Source: Cornus controversa | Lineage: Eukaryota; Streptophyta; Magnoliopsida; Cornales; Cornaceae | Assembly (NCBI GenBank): GCA_026545225.1 | Contig: CM048846.1 | Location: 18,526,501 to 18,590,500 of the forward strand | Reading direction: 5' to 3' | Length of the DNA stretch: 64,000 nucleotides | Part shown: positions 34,545 through 46,700 of the stretch, piece after piece | Numbering within the stretch: the stretch's first letter is position 1 | How the letters are laid out: each line of letters opens with the position of its first letter | The notes under the pieces: generated by a model | Databases searched by the model: none | What the model saw: only the letters and a program-made list of their open reading frames with translations | What the model was told of the DNA's origin: nothing | Made by a program: the position numbers and the translations under genes

Positions 34545-35753
34545 AAAATATTGTTGACAGGGTTCAAAGCACCTCGTAAATAAAAATATTATTTACAAGG
34601 TTCCTTGCACCTCGTAAAAGACTTATCTAACGGCGTTTTTGGCTTCTTGTGAATATTTGTGATGGTAACTAATAGAGTTGTAAATGAGCCAAGCCGTTCA
34701 CGAGCTACTCGAGCTCGGCTCGCATTCATTTATTTGGTAAACAAACCAAGCTTAAACACCCTTGAGCTCAACTTAATAGTTCATAAACATGTTCATGAAC
34801 AAAGCTCGTGAACATGATTATATACATACATATATATATATGTCTTGTACTTAAAATAATTCATACATTCAATGTATAAGGTATACTTTGTTTTAGACAT
34901 AATTTTAGCCCAAAAAAGAGATAATCCACTCACAAATTGTATAAGAGGTCCACTATGCTCTAAACTTAAGCCCAATGATATTTTAATTAGTTAGCCTAAC
35001 CCATATAATCATAAAGCCCAAGGGCATTTACAAACCCAAACTGAAAACTCTAATTTTCTTTCCTCATTGTGGTCATCTTGCTCATAGCAATGAGCTTTTC
35101 TCTCTGGTCCACTCCTCTTTCTCTCTACCCATGTGTTGTCTTAACCTTCAAAAGTCAAGAAAAGATGAAAGATAGTGAATACAATAGCATGGTGTATGGA
35201 GATCTATTGTCGATTGAAGGATGGAATTTTACCTATAGAACACAATAACATTGCGTGGAGATCGATGGGAGTTCAAATGAAGATTATCAGTGATTGTCTT
35301 CATGGATCTATAGGTATTTGTGTCTATATATATAATCTGTAATTTACAAATTGAATATCCAGATCTCTGTAATACACACACACACATATATATATTTTTA
35401 GTTATATAAAGATGTTTTTCTCTAATTGAGCTCTAGCTTGTAATAAACATTGTCGAGCCGAGCTCAAACCTGGTTATGCGAAGCTTGCTCAAACATGAGC
35501 CAAGCTTGAACACTACTCACATCTTGGCAAGCCGAGCTCGAACATCTCAGAACTCGGCTCGGCTCAGTCCAATTACAGCTCTAGTAACCAACATGAGTTT
35601 TAACGATGTATTTCTTACTTATTTACGGGGTTCATTGTACCTCGTAAAAGATCATGATTATTCACAAGACCTTAAAAGACAACTAGTTGTGCGTCGTGAA
35701 AAACCTTTTATGGAGTGTTTTGCCTCCCATAATAGGTCATTTTTCTTGTGGTG
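34545..35753. mobile_element. CACTA-like transposon end with subterminal repeats
   Basis: The right border, read inverted, is CACCACAAGAAAAATGACC, the plant CACTA (En/Spm) terminus. Inside, TTACAAGG(T/A)...CACCTCGTAAA-type motifs recur in both orientations (34562-34620, 35620-35700), as CACTA subterminal repeats do. The left terminus was not found, so this is one end of a degraded element. Split by the MITE at 34673-35583. Confidence 0.55.
34673..35583. mobile_element. hAT-type MITE, 911 bp
   Basis: Ends TAGAGTTGTAAATGAGCC and, inverted, TAGAGCTGTAATTGGAC. Flanked by GTAACTAA and GTAACCAA (7 of 8). Arms are rich in GAGCTCGGCTCG/GAGCCGAGC motifs in opposite orientations. No transposase. Confidence 0.85.
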
Positions 35754-36407
35754 TTTATTACTGTAATTTTATGAACTCAATGTGTATTTTATATTTTTGA
35801 ATTATTTTTATTGTAATTTTTTGCGACTAATGACATTATTTGAATCTTGATTAATGCACAGTTACCACACTTATATTTTTCAGATTACTTTCTTGTTGCA
35901 TTATTAGTCGTCATGTTAGTTGAGAAAAAATATATATTTTATCATGTTCAATTTGGGCCCTCTTGAAATAGATATTTGGCTCTATCACTGTTTTTATTCA
36001 GGTTATCATGCATTGTTAAATTAAGAAAAAATAGAGAAAAATTGTCTAATGTGACATAGATAATGAACCTATCTTTAAAAATACGAAGAGCCAATAAATG
36101 TTATTGTATTCAATAGAAATATTACCAATCAATTTTTATTTTTTTTGTCAAGTACACTTCCCCCAAAATGAAATCTTGACGGGCACCCACAAGCAACAGT
36201 TATAAATTGGATTTTAAGGTTCAAACCCATTAGATTTGTATGCTGAAGTAATAAATCTCATTTTAGTTTGCTATCCATTTCGCTTCGTTTTCTATCTGTA
36301 ACAATGTGAATAATGTGCAAGATTTCACAATTTTCTCATTAGCATGTCTGACCTCCTTGATTTAAGTGGTCCACACTTGATGACAACAGATAATTGTAGT
36401 AGTTCAT
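35754..36407. other. Intergenic region, nothing recognised
   Basis: AT-rich sequence without open frames of note. The last five bases (TTCAT) are the target duplication of the LTR element that follows. Confidence 0.4.
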
Positions 36408-37299
36408 TGAAAGTACAAAAAATTGTTTAGCTAAGTTCGACCAATCAATCTATTGCACACACTCAAAGATTCAAGAATACAATATTTTTTTCAAGAGAAA
36501 GAGGATCATTTCTCATTAATATTTTTCTCTATATATACAAGTCAAAATTTTAATCCTTTTAGGACTTGAATTTCTTTATTTGCAGCTTTCTTTTCTCTCA
36601 AGTATATGAATTTCTAATAGGACTTTGACTGATGTCTAAACTAGGCCATTTTAACCTTCAAAGGGAGGCCTAGCCCATTCTTTCTTTTTAAACTATTCAT
36701 TGGGGCTTGTTTTGTTTGTCTTCTGAATTTGGGCCTAATCTCTTCTTGGGTTCAGCCCGTTCATGCTTCAGTAGGCCCAAACGGCCATACGAACAATTGG
36801 GGGATTTTTCTCCTACACTTTGCTTATGCCAATTTCTTTCAGTATGTGCGCATCTAAACTGGAGAGAATTCCTAGAGGCACCAGCTTAAACTTTTTGCTT
36901 CTCTCGAGAACTCTCATTAATGCTGAGGTACCAACGACGGCGCTAAAGCATGTAAATGACTCTTATATATTCCATTTGTGCTTTTTGTCTTGACACTTTG
37001 TTATTTTCTCAGCCACATAGTTCTGCAATTGTCTATTTTCTCCCTTAGATTCATTTCTTTTGAGTTTCCTGGTACAAGTTCACCTCCACAGGTTAGTTTT
37101 CCACTCTTTTATCCATGTTTTTTTCTTTACAATGTCATTGAGTGATAGTGATCATACTTATTCTGATAATTGAGATACCACCATGTCTAACTTATCTCTT
37201 CAAATCACAGAAACTGCCCAACCCATCACTGTTGTCGAATAAACAATCACATCTAATCAGGGTGTGGACACCACTCTTACTATAAGCAATTAGTTGATA

Positions 37300-39190
37300 T
37301 TGAAAAAATTCAGGGGGAATGTTTGATTCTCAGAGATGTTGTGATTGAAGGTCACCCTTCAGATTTTGACTACAGCGTCGGTGAAGGAGTCGAAAAGGGT
37401 GAAGTTCTTTTTTTGGCTTCTCACCTAAAAACCTTTAGATTTTCTTTTCACCCATTCTTTAACTTCATTCTTTTCAAATTAGGGCTTGCACCTCTTCAGT
37501 TAAACCCTAATTTCTTTTGTATTGTTTCTTGTTTGCTTTCTCTTAACCGTGTTTATAAACTGAACCTAGGTTTGAACGACTTGTTGTTCTATTATTTCAT
37601 TCACTGAGTTAGGTTAGAGGATAACCGTTATCACTTGTTCCCTAACAAGAACAGAAAAATTTGTGTTGATGCCCCCACTTCTGATAAGTTGTGAAAAGAA
37701 AACTATGTGCTGGTGAAGAGAGCTTGGAGCGTTAAGGCTTCTCAACATTTCTTAATTCCGAGAGTGTTCGGCGACGATGTAATCCTCTCTGTCACTTTGT
37801 CTGGCAAGTCCTTTATTTTTTAGTTGACCTAAAAAGCCTTCAGAACTTGTCTTTCTATCTCTCATTTTTCTTATACAAATTTGCTTTATGTGTGCAGCTG
37901 ATCGAATTAGATACCTGAAGAAGAACTTCTGGGACGTTCATCTTTTGGTGAAGAAATTCTTGACTCCCATCAGGCTTCAAAATCTTGCTGCTAAGGCTTC
38001 GATTGAATCTTCTACCTTATACATTAAGTCAGACCAATCTTTAGACTAAAATATGGAGATGCCTGAACTAAGAACCAAGAGAAGATCTTCCACCTCTAGC
38101 TAACTCAAGGCCAAAAGTAGTGAAGGAATATCAAAGGACAAGCAGGACAAACGTAAGTCTAGTGTCGCCTTTTCCCCTCAGAAGAGATCTTCTACTAGTG
38201 CCACCCTTTCATCTAAATGCCAGAAGTTAATGGTGGAGACCATGAAGGGACAGAGTTCTTTCTTTTTCACTCTGATCTTGGCTGATCTTACTAGCACTAC
38301 TGCTAATGAGACGTTCATTGGCCTGACCAAACGGTGGATTCCTAACTTGAGGAAGTCAAATGAATCATTCATAACGGTGAGGGATTGTGTTTCCCTTCTT
38401 GATCATGATGTTATGGGGACTTTGGCCCAGGGGATTTGGCCTCCCCGTGATGAGCTCCGTTAGCAAAGACTTGACAAGGATAAACTCCTAACAAATGCTC
38501 CTCTTCACATCATGGAGGTTCATTCTATTTTCACTTTCTTCTTGTCTCTCTCATTTCATTCCTTTCTGACCTTTGTTTGACTTATGGTAATGCAGAGCCC
38601 ATATATGACTATCTCCCTCTGCAAAGCTCTAGAGGTCGAGCTGCTGAAGGGGAGCAAGGCCTAAAACCTTGAGGAGGATGTGAAGTCCTTTAACAAGTCT
38701 CTTGCTGAAAAGCAAAAGGCAATTTTATATTTTGAACAGAGGTCGTTGGAGGCCGAACAGAAGGCTACTGAACTTCAGGCTCTTCTTCAAGTCTGCAAAT
38801 ATGGCGAACTTGATATGTATCAGTGCTTCCTGAAGATTTCAATTTTGAAAATCGATGATGGCTTCAAGTATGGCTTGGACCAAAGCGAGAAGCCTGAGGC
38901 CGAACATGACTATCAAGATATTGACAACTTCAATGCTAATCAAGGGATTAAACCATTCGGGGGCCTATGGTATTCCTAAAGCTGGTGAAGCATAGAAGAA
39001 GTTCGCTGATATTCTCAAGAGTTCTTGCTCAGCTTCTGCCCTTGCTGCTCCTATTACCACTTTTTCTCCTCCTCTTCAGTCTGATTAGATCATGCTAGAA
39101 GTGTCGGTGCAAACTAGGAAGGGCATTGTGATTGCTAACTCATTTGATCAGGATTTTAATAAGAAGGATGGGGCAGCACCCAAAAAATGA
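37300..39190 (+). pseudogene. Transposase_28/'putative gypsy-type' domain remnant with coiled coil
   Basis: 37.32-37.75 kb encodes FRFSFHPFFNFILFKLGLAP, then LQLNPNFF and a WSVKA-like stretch, the pattern of the plant 'putative gypsy type transposon' domain. Near 38.7 kb EDVKSFNKSLAEKQKAILYF begins a Glu/Lys/Gln-rich coiled coil. Such proteins occur in plant LTR elements of unclear role. An old, broken copy lying between the LTRs; not a host gene. Confidence 0.7.
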
Positions 39191-39539
39191 CTCCTTTTTC
39201 TTTATTTTTTTGTAATGCTCATTCAGAGCTTTTAAGTAACAATTGTACTTTTTCTCTTCCTTTTTGTAACCAATGCCTCAATTAATATCAAAGTTTCTCT
39301 TGCACTTCTATCTTTCATGCATTTTGTGTTGATTTTGTTAACTTTCAAAATTTGATATTCCTTAAACATCATAAAAATAGAAAGACATTTGGCAACTTAG
39401 GCCATGGCCTCACTCAGTAAACAAGAACTTTATGCCAGTTTTATTCATCACTTAGGATTTTAATGTGAATGATCAACGTTCGACACATGATGCCTTAACT
39501 TTGATTTACTACGTGATTTTGAGGCCTAAGTTTTAAGCA

Positions 39540-40030
39540 ATCAGCACATGATCCTTTAGTCTTTCTTCTTTTAGGCGATCAAATGATAATATCGGCTATT
39601 TTTTTATAAGCGATCGGCCATTGAGGTCTTAACTTAAGTTTTTAAGCGATCGGCTTGTAATGCCAACTACTTTTTTTTGTAAGTGATCAGCTCTTAAGGC
39701 CTTAGCTTTTGTGGGCTCAATGCCTATCTTTTATTTTAGGCGATCGGCTTATAATGACAGCTGCCTCTCTTTTTCGCAAGCGATCAGCTCTTGAGACCTT
39801 AGTTTTCTTGGACTTAATGCTTATTTTTTATTTTTAGGCGATCAGCTTATAATGCCAGCTACCTCTTTTTTTTTTTTTTTTGCAAACGATCGGCTCTTAA
39901 GACCTTAGTTTTTTTAGGCTCAGTGCCTATTTTTTTTCTTTTTAGGCGATCAGCTTATAATGTCAGTTGCCTCTTCTTTTTTTTTTTTTGCAAGCGATCG
40001 TCTTTTGAGGCCTTAGCTTTTTAGGTGTGA
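39540..40030. repeat. Tandem array, about 120-bp unit, roughly four copies
   Basis: Repeating order GGCGATC(G/A)GCTTATAATG, CCAGCTACCTCTTTTTT, GCAAGCGATCGGCTCTTGAG and CCTTAGTTTTTTTAGGCTCA. GCGATCGGC and its one-base variants occur about ten times. Inside the 36.4-40.8 kb LTR element, before its 3' LTR. Confidence 0.85.
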
Positions 40031-40323
40031 TCTTCTATTTCGTAAGCAAAAACCGGCAAGAGAATGGCACTGCACATATATCTTGCACAGTGTCCTGCCT
40101 TACCGCAATTTTGAGTTTGCCTTGTTCCTTTATTCATAATAAAGTGCAAAACTCTTTTTCCCGATGTGATACCATGCCCATTTCAACTTTTGACAATGAG
40201 AAGAAACCCTCACTATTTTTTAGGCCAATTTTGGCAAATAATTCTAATAACACTTCGCCATCGAGGAAAAAGTTTTGTACATTGTGGTAAATAAAGAGTA
40301 GAGTCAAACTCAAAGATCACGGT

Positions 40324-40369
40324 AAGACATGGGCATTGCGCGAGAAGAAATGCGCAATGCCAATGTCTT
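40324..40369. repeat. 18-bp-arm hairpin near the 3' LTR
   Basis: AAGACATGGGCATTGCGC and GCGCAATGCCAATGTCTT pair at 17 of 18 positions around a 10-base purine-rich loop. It ends 21 bases before the 3' LTR. Confidence 0.9.
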
Positions 40370-40802
40370 GCTTGACTTTTTATTTACAAGTGTTAGTACA
40401 AAAAATTCCTAAGCTAATTTTGACCAATCAATCTACTGCACACACCCAAATATTCAAGAATACAATAGTTTTTTTCAAGAAAAAGAGGATCATTTCTCAT
40501 TAATATTTTCCTCTATTTATACAAGTCAAAATTTTAATCCTTTTAAGACTCGAATTTTTCTATTTGCAACTTTTTTTTCTCTCAAGTATATGAATTACTA
40601 ATAAAACTTTGACCGGTGTTTAAACTGGGTCATTTTAACCTTCAAAATGAGGTATGATCCATTCTTTCTATTTAAACTATTCATTGGAGCTTACTTTGCA
40701 TGTCTTCTAAATTTGGGTCTAATCTCTTCTTGGATTTGGCCTACTCATACTTCAATAGGTCCGAACGGCCCATGCGATCAATTGGAGGATTTTTCTCCTA
40801 CA

Positions 40803-41179
40803 TTCATTCACGATCAACAAAAATATGTTACTATTTGATTTTGAAATTTCAAAAGCGACGGTGCATAACCGTACAAAATTTATCAATTTGTCTTCAGGCA
40901 TGCATGTCTATAAAGCTGATTAATCAATAAATTTGATGCTGTAGAACAGTACTAAATTTATGTTCATGCATGCATGCCTGTAAAGCTGGATGTCTCATCA
41001 TTAAAATCTGTAGACTGCGGCTCTCAATCACCTGAAAATACCTCCCACGTGAATGTACCTCTAACTCTCCCTCTCTCACTTTCACGTTTCTCTCACGCAA
41101 CAAGTGGGCACCTCAACATGAGTGTTGCTTCTGAGTAATGGAGATCAGGCCAAGACTCCCAGTGATATTCATTCATTGA
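40803..41179. other. Intergenic region, nothing recognised
   Basis: Begins with the TTCAT target duplication of the LTR element. A two-copy motif CATGCATG(T/C)CT.TAAAGCTG is at about 40899-40919 and 40970-40990. No gene seen. Confidence 0.4.
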
Positions 41180-41534
41180 TGTAGGACACGGATTTATTCG
41201 ATAAACAAAAATCACTGGAAATAATTTAAATTTTTAAATCATTGGTAAAGTTTGTTATAATTGGTATCAAAGTCTGAGTGAGAGTCTTTAATTCGGTATC
41301 ACGCCAAGCGTCCTTCCGAAAAGAGTCTTGACCGCCACCCAAGTAAGGAGAATGGTCTATCACAACGAGAGCATTGCTAGTTCGGGTGAAAAAGAATGTA
41401 AGAAGTTTATTCTTGTTTCACATCAGATCCGGATGGAAAAGAGATTAGGTATAAATGAACGTGAGTAGACAATAATACCCAATAATTTATGCTTTAAAGT
41501 CATTGGTAAGCACTCGACCCGCCAACCCGTTACA
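41180..41534 (+). mobile_element. TRIM-like miniature LTR element
   Basis: TGTAGGACACGG (41180) begins a stretch ending CATTGGTAAAG..GTTATA at 41259. TTGGTATCAAAG follows at once, a variant of the initiator-tRNA primer site. A purine tract (GGGTGAAAAAGAA) leads to a second LTR-like stretch, 41397-41534, from TGTAAGAAG to CATTGGTAAGC..GTTACA. LTR lengths differ, so one has an internal deletion. No target duplication seen. Confidence 0.65.
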
Positions 41535-43747
41535 ATTTCCATAAATAAGTTTCCCTAGGTTTTCTTTATTATTGCATACATGGACTTTGCAAGAGCAAAA
41601 TAATTAACTAATTCAATTATCAATAATATACCATTTTCTTAAATATAAGTCCAACTTTCAACAAAAGCTTCCCAACCCACGTTAGCATTTATAAACATGG
41701 GTTAGAAAATTTGGTAACTACTTTGCTTGAATTTTCAATGAAAAAATTATAAAAAAATGGTAACTTGCATGCATAAAAATTTCAAAAAATTAAAAATAAA
41801 TATATATAAATTGTAAAAAAAATTCAAATAATTAATATACAATAAATCAATATATGGTAAAGCTAACCTCCTCACCTTCATGGTGAGAATAAGCTTGTCC
41901 CAACATTTATTACACAAAAATACCCATTACTATAATTTGAAAAGAAAAAAATCAATATAAGGATATCAATGTAATTTGTATCAAAGCACATCTTCACGTT
42001 AAAATTTGAGTTCGGGTTGTTGTCACAACGAACTCAATTATGTAAAAAATCAAGCAGGACTTGAGTTGATTTCAGGTTGAACCATCCAGATTACACTCCT
42101 AGCATTAGGTAATTAACTTGACAGTCAGTGTAAAACTTTTGTCGACCTATATGAACATAATCCTACGAGCTTAATGAAAAAATAAGATTCATGTAACTAA
42201 TTCCAAGTATAAAAACGTGTTGTTAAGTTAGGTAGGCTCGCAGTGAGCTTGATTTTTGAAATGAGATGTGTTGTATGATTTATAGATTTCTAGTAATACT
42301 GGATTAAAAATAATTTCAAATGAAAAAAATAAATATTATTTAAAAATTACATGAAAAAATACCTCCTGTTATATGATTTCAATAGCAGGTATTAGAAGAA
42401 AGGGGTTATCTCACAAAACCTTCCTGTACTGTAATTTTTTTGACACATTATTCCCTTGTCCTGTTAAAGTGATCAAGTATCCTTTTCCGTTAGTTCCCCG
42501 TTGAAGTAGTTAAGTCAATTTGGTAATTTCAACTGCCAACAAGCAGTTCTGTTATGATTTGTCCTTGTATGAAAACTTTTGTTAGTTCAAGGGGTGATTT
42601 AAAATTACAAAGAGAAGAAACTATGGAATCTGTCCATTTTGGCCCTTCTTCTAATGTCCTTAATTAGAATTTGTTCATAAATAGAATTTCATTTCAAATC
42701 CCCATTTTCTATTTTCCTTGTTGCTTTTTCAAATTTCATTTCTAAAAGGATTTAATTTTACATGTTTGTAATAGAGAGAAAAAAATGTCAAAGAAAATAT
42801 TTTAATGGTGTAAATGGATTTGAAATGAAGGTTTGAGTTTTTTATTTTTTTTTAAAACAAAAAAGGTATTAAAGTCAAATTTAGAAATTCAAAAGGATGT
42901 TAGATTATTTATTAGAAATTCAAAATAATTTTTACACTAAATTATTAAATCTAAAATTTAAAATTATACACCTTAAATAAATTGAACCTTGTTCATTTCA
43001 AAACCTTCAATCCAAACGGACCCTAACATTAACAATTTCTTACTTTTATAAACTATATTAGTAAGAACATTTTCACAATAAACCGTATAAAGTTTAAACA
43101 ACAGCTTCATAGACGAATCAAATCATGTAGCCTTACCAAAACCGACCATTATTCCAACCGGTATAATCTCTCCTCTCTCAAAGGAGAAGTGATGAATTCA
43201 AGTATCATAGTAGACATTTGTGGGTGTGTGCGATTATTAACCTAACCAAATAATCATAATAATAATTATAAATTCCCAGGTTTCCTGGGTTATCACCAAA
43301 GCTTTATCACAAAGGATATCAAAAACTGTACTAAACAGAGGCCTAGCCTTTCACCCCCACACAGTATTCATATGTCGATATCAGAAACTCTTAAGAATTG
43401 CCTTGAATGGCCTAGCCTTTCACCCCCCACAGTATTCATATGTTGATATTAGAAACTCAAGAATTGCCTTGAATAAGATTGATTAATTCACCAGTTTGAC
43501 TAATGTGTGTAACGGGTGGTTACAAGGAGAAAGTCTACAATACCCCGGGGATGAAACGAGAATATCTTGAAAGATAAAGCAGTTAAATATGTACATATAA
43601 ACAATATTTATTGAGAATAATTAAGTTTCTGCGCATCCCAGTAGCTAACTTCTAGACAGGGTTATCAAGCTACCATATATACACATTATGAGGCATCATG
43701 ACACAAAAGAAACCATTATACCACAAGAGGCTTGAAAGCTTCGAAAA
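41535..43747. other. Intergenic region downstream of ATG101, no gene seen
   Basis: AT-rich, no recognisable gene. A 68-bp tandem duplication (GGCCTAGCCTTTCACC... to ...TTGCCTTGAAT) lies at 43339-43407 and 43408-43473. The last 200 bases before 43748 presumably include the 3' UTR of ATG101. Confidence 0.5.
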
Positions 43748-46700
43748 TCAGCTAAGCATGGTAGGATGCCCAGTTTGGAGCATTCTCTTAAACATGTCCA
43801 TCCCAAATGCCGAATCTGATGAACTACACAAGGCAGAGCACACTATTAATTCAGCAGTCTGATAACTAGCATTAGATATATTTCAAACACCTAACAACAG
43901 GCAGAGCACACAATTAATTCAGCAGTCTGATAACTAGCATTAGATATATTTCAAACACCTAACAACGATATTGATATTACTGAAAGTAATAGTATAAATA
44001 AGAACTACTATTGTAACTATTGTTATTAACACAATTAATTTCAGAAGCAAAGGAATTATGATACTCAATCAATTTAAGCCAACCAAAAAGTACATGATTT
44101 TCCTTTCAAAAAAAAAGTTCATAATTTTCACTACACCTGTGCACAATGCAACTTGTTAGATCAACAAAGTCTAACAGAGTATTAATACCAGACATGGGCT
44201 TGACCCATGAGATATCCAACCACTAGCTTGCTAACCTAATTAAAAATAGAGCGAATAGTTTTTTGTAGGTGGAATACAAAAAAGCCCTTTGCTCATGTAT
44301 GCGGTTTCCAGTCGACTGGTGGATTCATATATACCATTAAAATGTGTCATTCACTAGTCCAAAAAAAGGTTCCTTCTTTAAAACATATAAAAGAGGAAAG
44401 TATTTCTACTCCATAAAGTCTTTCACTTTTTATCTATTTTGCTGTGCCAAATGGAAAGTTGATAAGGTTAGACTTTCTAATCAAAAGCTACAAAACTGGT
44501 CATTATATTAGGAAAAAAGAAAAAGAAAAGTAAGAAACTATATAGACATCAAATGAAAAAGGTGATTGTGACGTTCAGAAAAAAAAAACTGATAAAAGAA
44601 TCTAACAAAGAGATGACGTAATCGAGGAGGTTTCATAATTGCATCACTAACTTTTTTTTTTTTAATTGCAAAAATGTAACATTGGGTTGAAAGTTTGAAA
44701 GGTTAAACATAGTTTAAAGAACTCTTCATCAGTTATATCAAAATAAGTAGTAAAAATATAATTTTGCAAACCACATCACTTAGCTGTGCTTTTGTTTGTC
44801 CCGAAAACCTAAATAGCACATACCAACACAGGGCACGAACTCGACAAGACGCTAATATATTTAGACAACAGATTTTAGCATGACAATTATTATTGTTGTA
44901 TATGTGTGTGAAGTATAGAAGACAAATATATAACTATGACTAGTTCTCTGAATTCTATAATAACAATTGAATATAATATAAACTGAAGCCCGAAAATATA
45001 TCAATGGACACTTCCCTCATTACATTTTTTATTTACACCTATATTCTTTCGCTATATCAGAAGTTGTTAGTTATATGCTTGCCTTGTGCCAGTCGTGTAC
45101 AATTTGAAATTTCCTTTCAAAAACCAAGGAAGAAGAGAAAAAGAAAAGGAAAAGTTTAGACACCTGGGTTATGTTCATCCATTTTTTTTTTTAATTCGAT
45201 AAGCAAGTCACATGCTCAAACTCACAACTGCTCCTTGTGGAGACCTAAACTCTCAACCTTCCACTTGGAAAGTAGTAGGAGATGCTCATTCTATTTAAGG
45301 AGTGTTTGTGAAACATAGGTCAAATAGCAGGGAGGCTCGGGTAAGTGTTAGTCAAGTGTCCAAAAATATGAAATTATTATTTTAAATTATTGAAACATAG
45401 TAGAAGTTTTAAACACATTTCTAAGAATGTTTGGAAAGCATCTCCTATGTGTTTACAGTGTAGATATGACTCAGCCTAGTGTCCATATTACTTAGTTCAA
45501 ACTTTATTTCATGATTCAATCACACAACAACAGCATTATAGAAGTTCACTAAGCACAAAATGCACAAGGAAGCAAGCCTGAACTGTCTTGTTCTTTCTTC
45601 CTCCCTAAACTGCCAGGACAATTAGGTACCTTATACATGGTCAATTTCTCAACACAGAACCCATCCCCATATCCCTATAATGTTGAGACAAGACGATCAT
45701 TCTAGGAACAATTATCCTAGGGCGAAGTTTTGAGTTGTGCAAAAGAGCTTTCACAAATTAAGAACCTTTTATCACCTAACTCTAAAGATATGGTTTCCCT
45801 TCTTACAAAGTGTAGGTTATGTCATTAAGTAGTATCAAGAACAAGAGATGAAATTAGCCAAAAATACTAAATTTCCTGAACACGCAAACTCTATAGGCAT
45901 AGGTTTTAATAGTTTCCCAAAAATTGCTTTTTATAGATAGATTTTCATTATGATGCCCACATTCTCGCATAAAATTCATTTGAAACAAAGACAATTCACT
46001 GCATGATAATAGTTTAAGAAATAATAACGTCAATAACAATAATAAAGTTCCAAGTGAGTGAAATTCTAAGGAGAGAACAAATAATGACAGCTTTCCTTTA
46101 AGAAGCATGTATTCTAAATACTAGAACAAACTACAAATATATTAAAATAACCATCAACAGGACAATGAAAGAATAAAAAACAAGCTCACCTTGAGATAGT
46201 GATTTCAAAGGGAAATGAAACACCCTCAAGATTAGGTACAGGGGGAACGTGATCCTTTTTCTCATTCACAAACTTTATTATCTGGAACAAAACCTCACGA
46301 AGAGATGCTTCTAGTGCTGCTCGGCGTACACTTCTCTCCTCCAATGCACTACTCTCTGTAATCATTCATGGTGGAGGAGGGAGGGGCATTAAAATTCTTA
46401 CAAGAGTGAGAAGCATTACTAAAGATAAAAAGCAACACAACAATAACTTTACCTCCTGGGTCTACTACTACTTTGGAATGATGAGACTTGCCAGAATGAG
46501 CTTTTAGGTGGTGCACCACATTCAAATTAATATACCACTGTTCCCAATGTAGACGCTCAACTTTGTTGCTAAACCATGTCGGTTGTTTGTTTTTCACTTC
46601 ATAGAAAGACAAACATATCTGCATCATGAAGTCCATTAACAGAAATATACTGTAATAGATTTAATATTATTAAAAAAAAAAAGAAGAAAGTGATAGAACA

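Larger units (their letters stand above)
36408..40802 (+). mobile_element. LTR element with 'putative gypsy-type' domain, no RT seen
   Basis: LTRs at 36408-36817 (410 bp, TGAAAGTAC to CTCCTACA) and 40391-40802 (412 bp). Perfect 5-bp target duplication TTCAT at 36403-36407 and 40803-40807. The LTRs differ at roughly 1 in 7 positions by eye, so it is old. Internal order: coding remnant (37.3-39.2 kb), T-rich tandem array (39.54-40.03 kb), hairpin (40324-40369), 3' LTR. No reverse transcriptase or integrase seen; probably a non-autonomous, broken LTR fossil. Confidence 0.9.
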
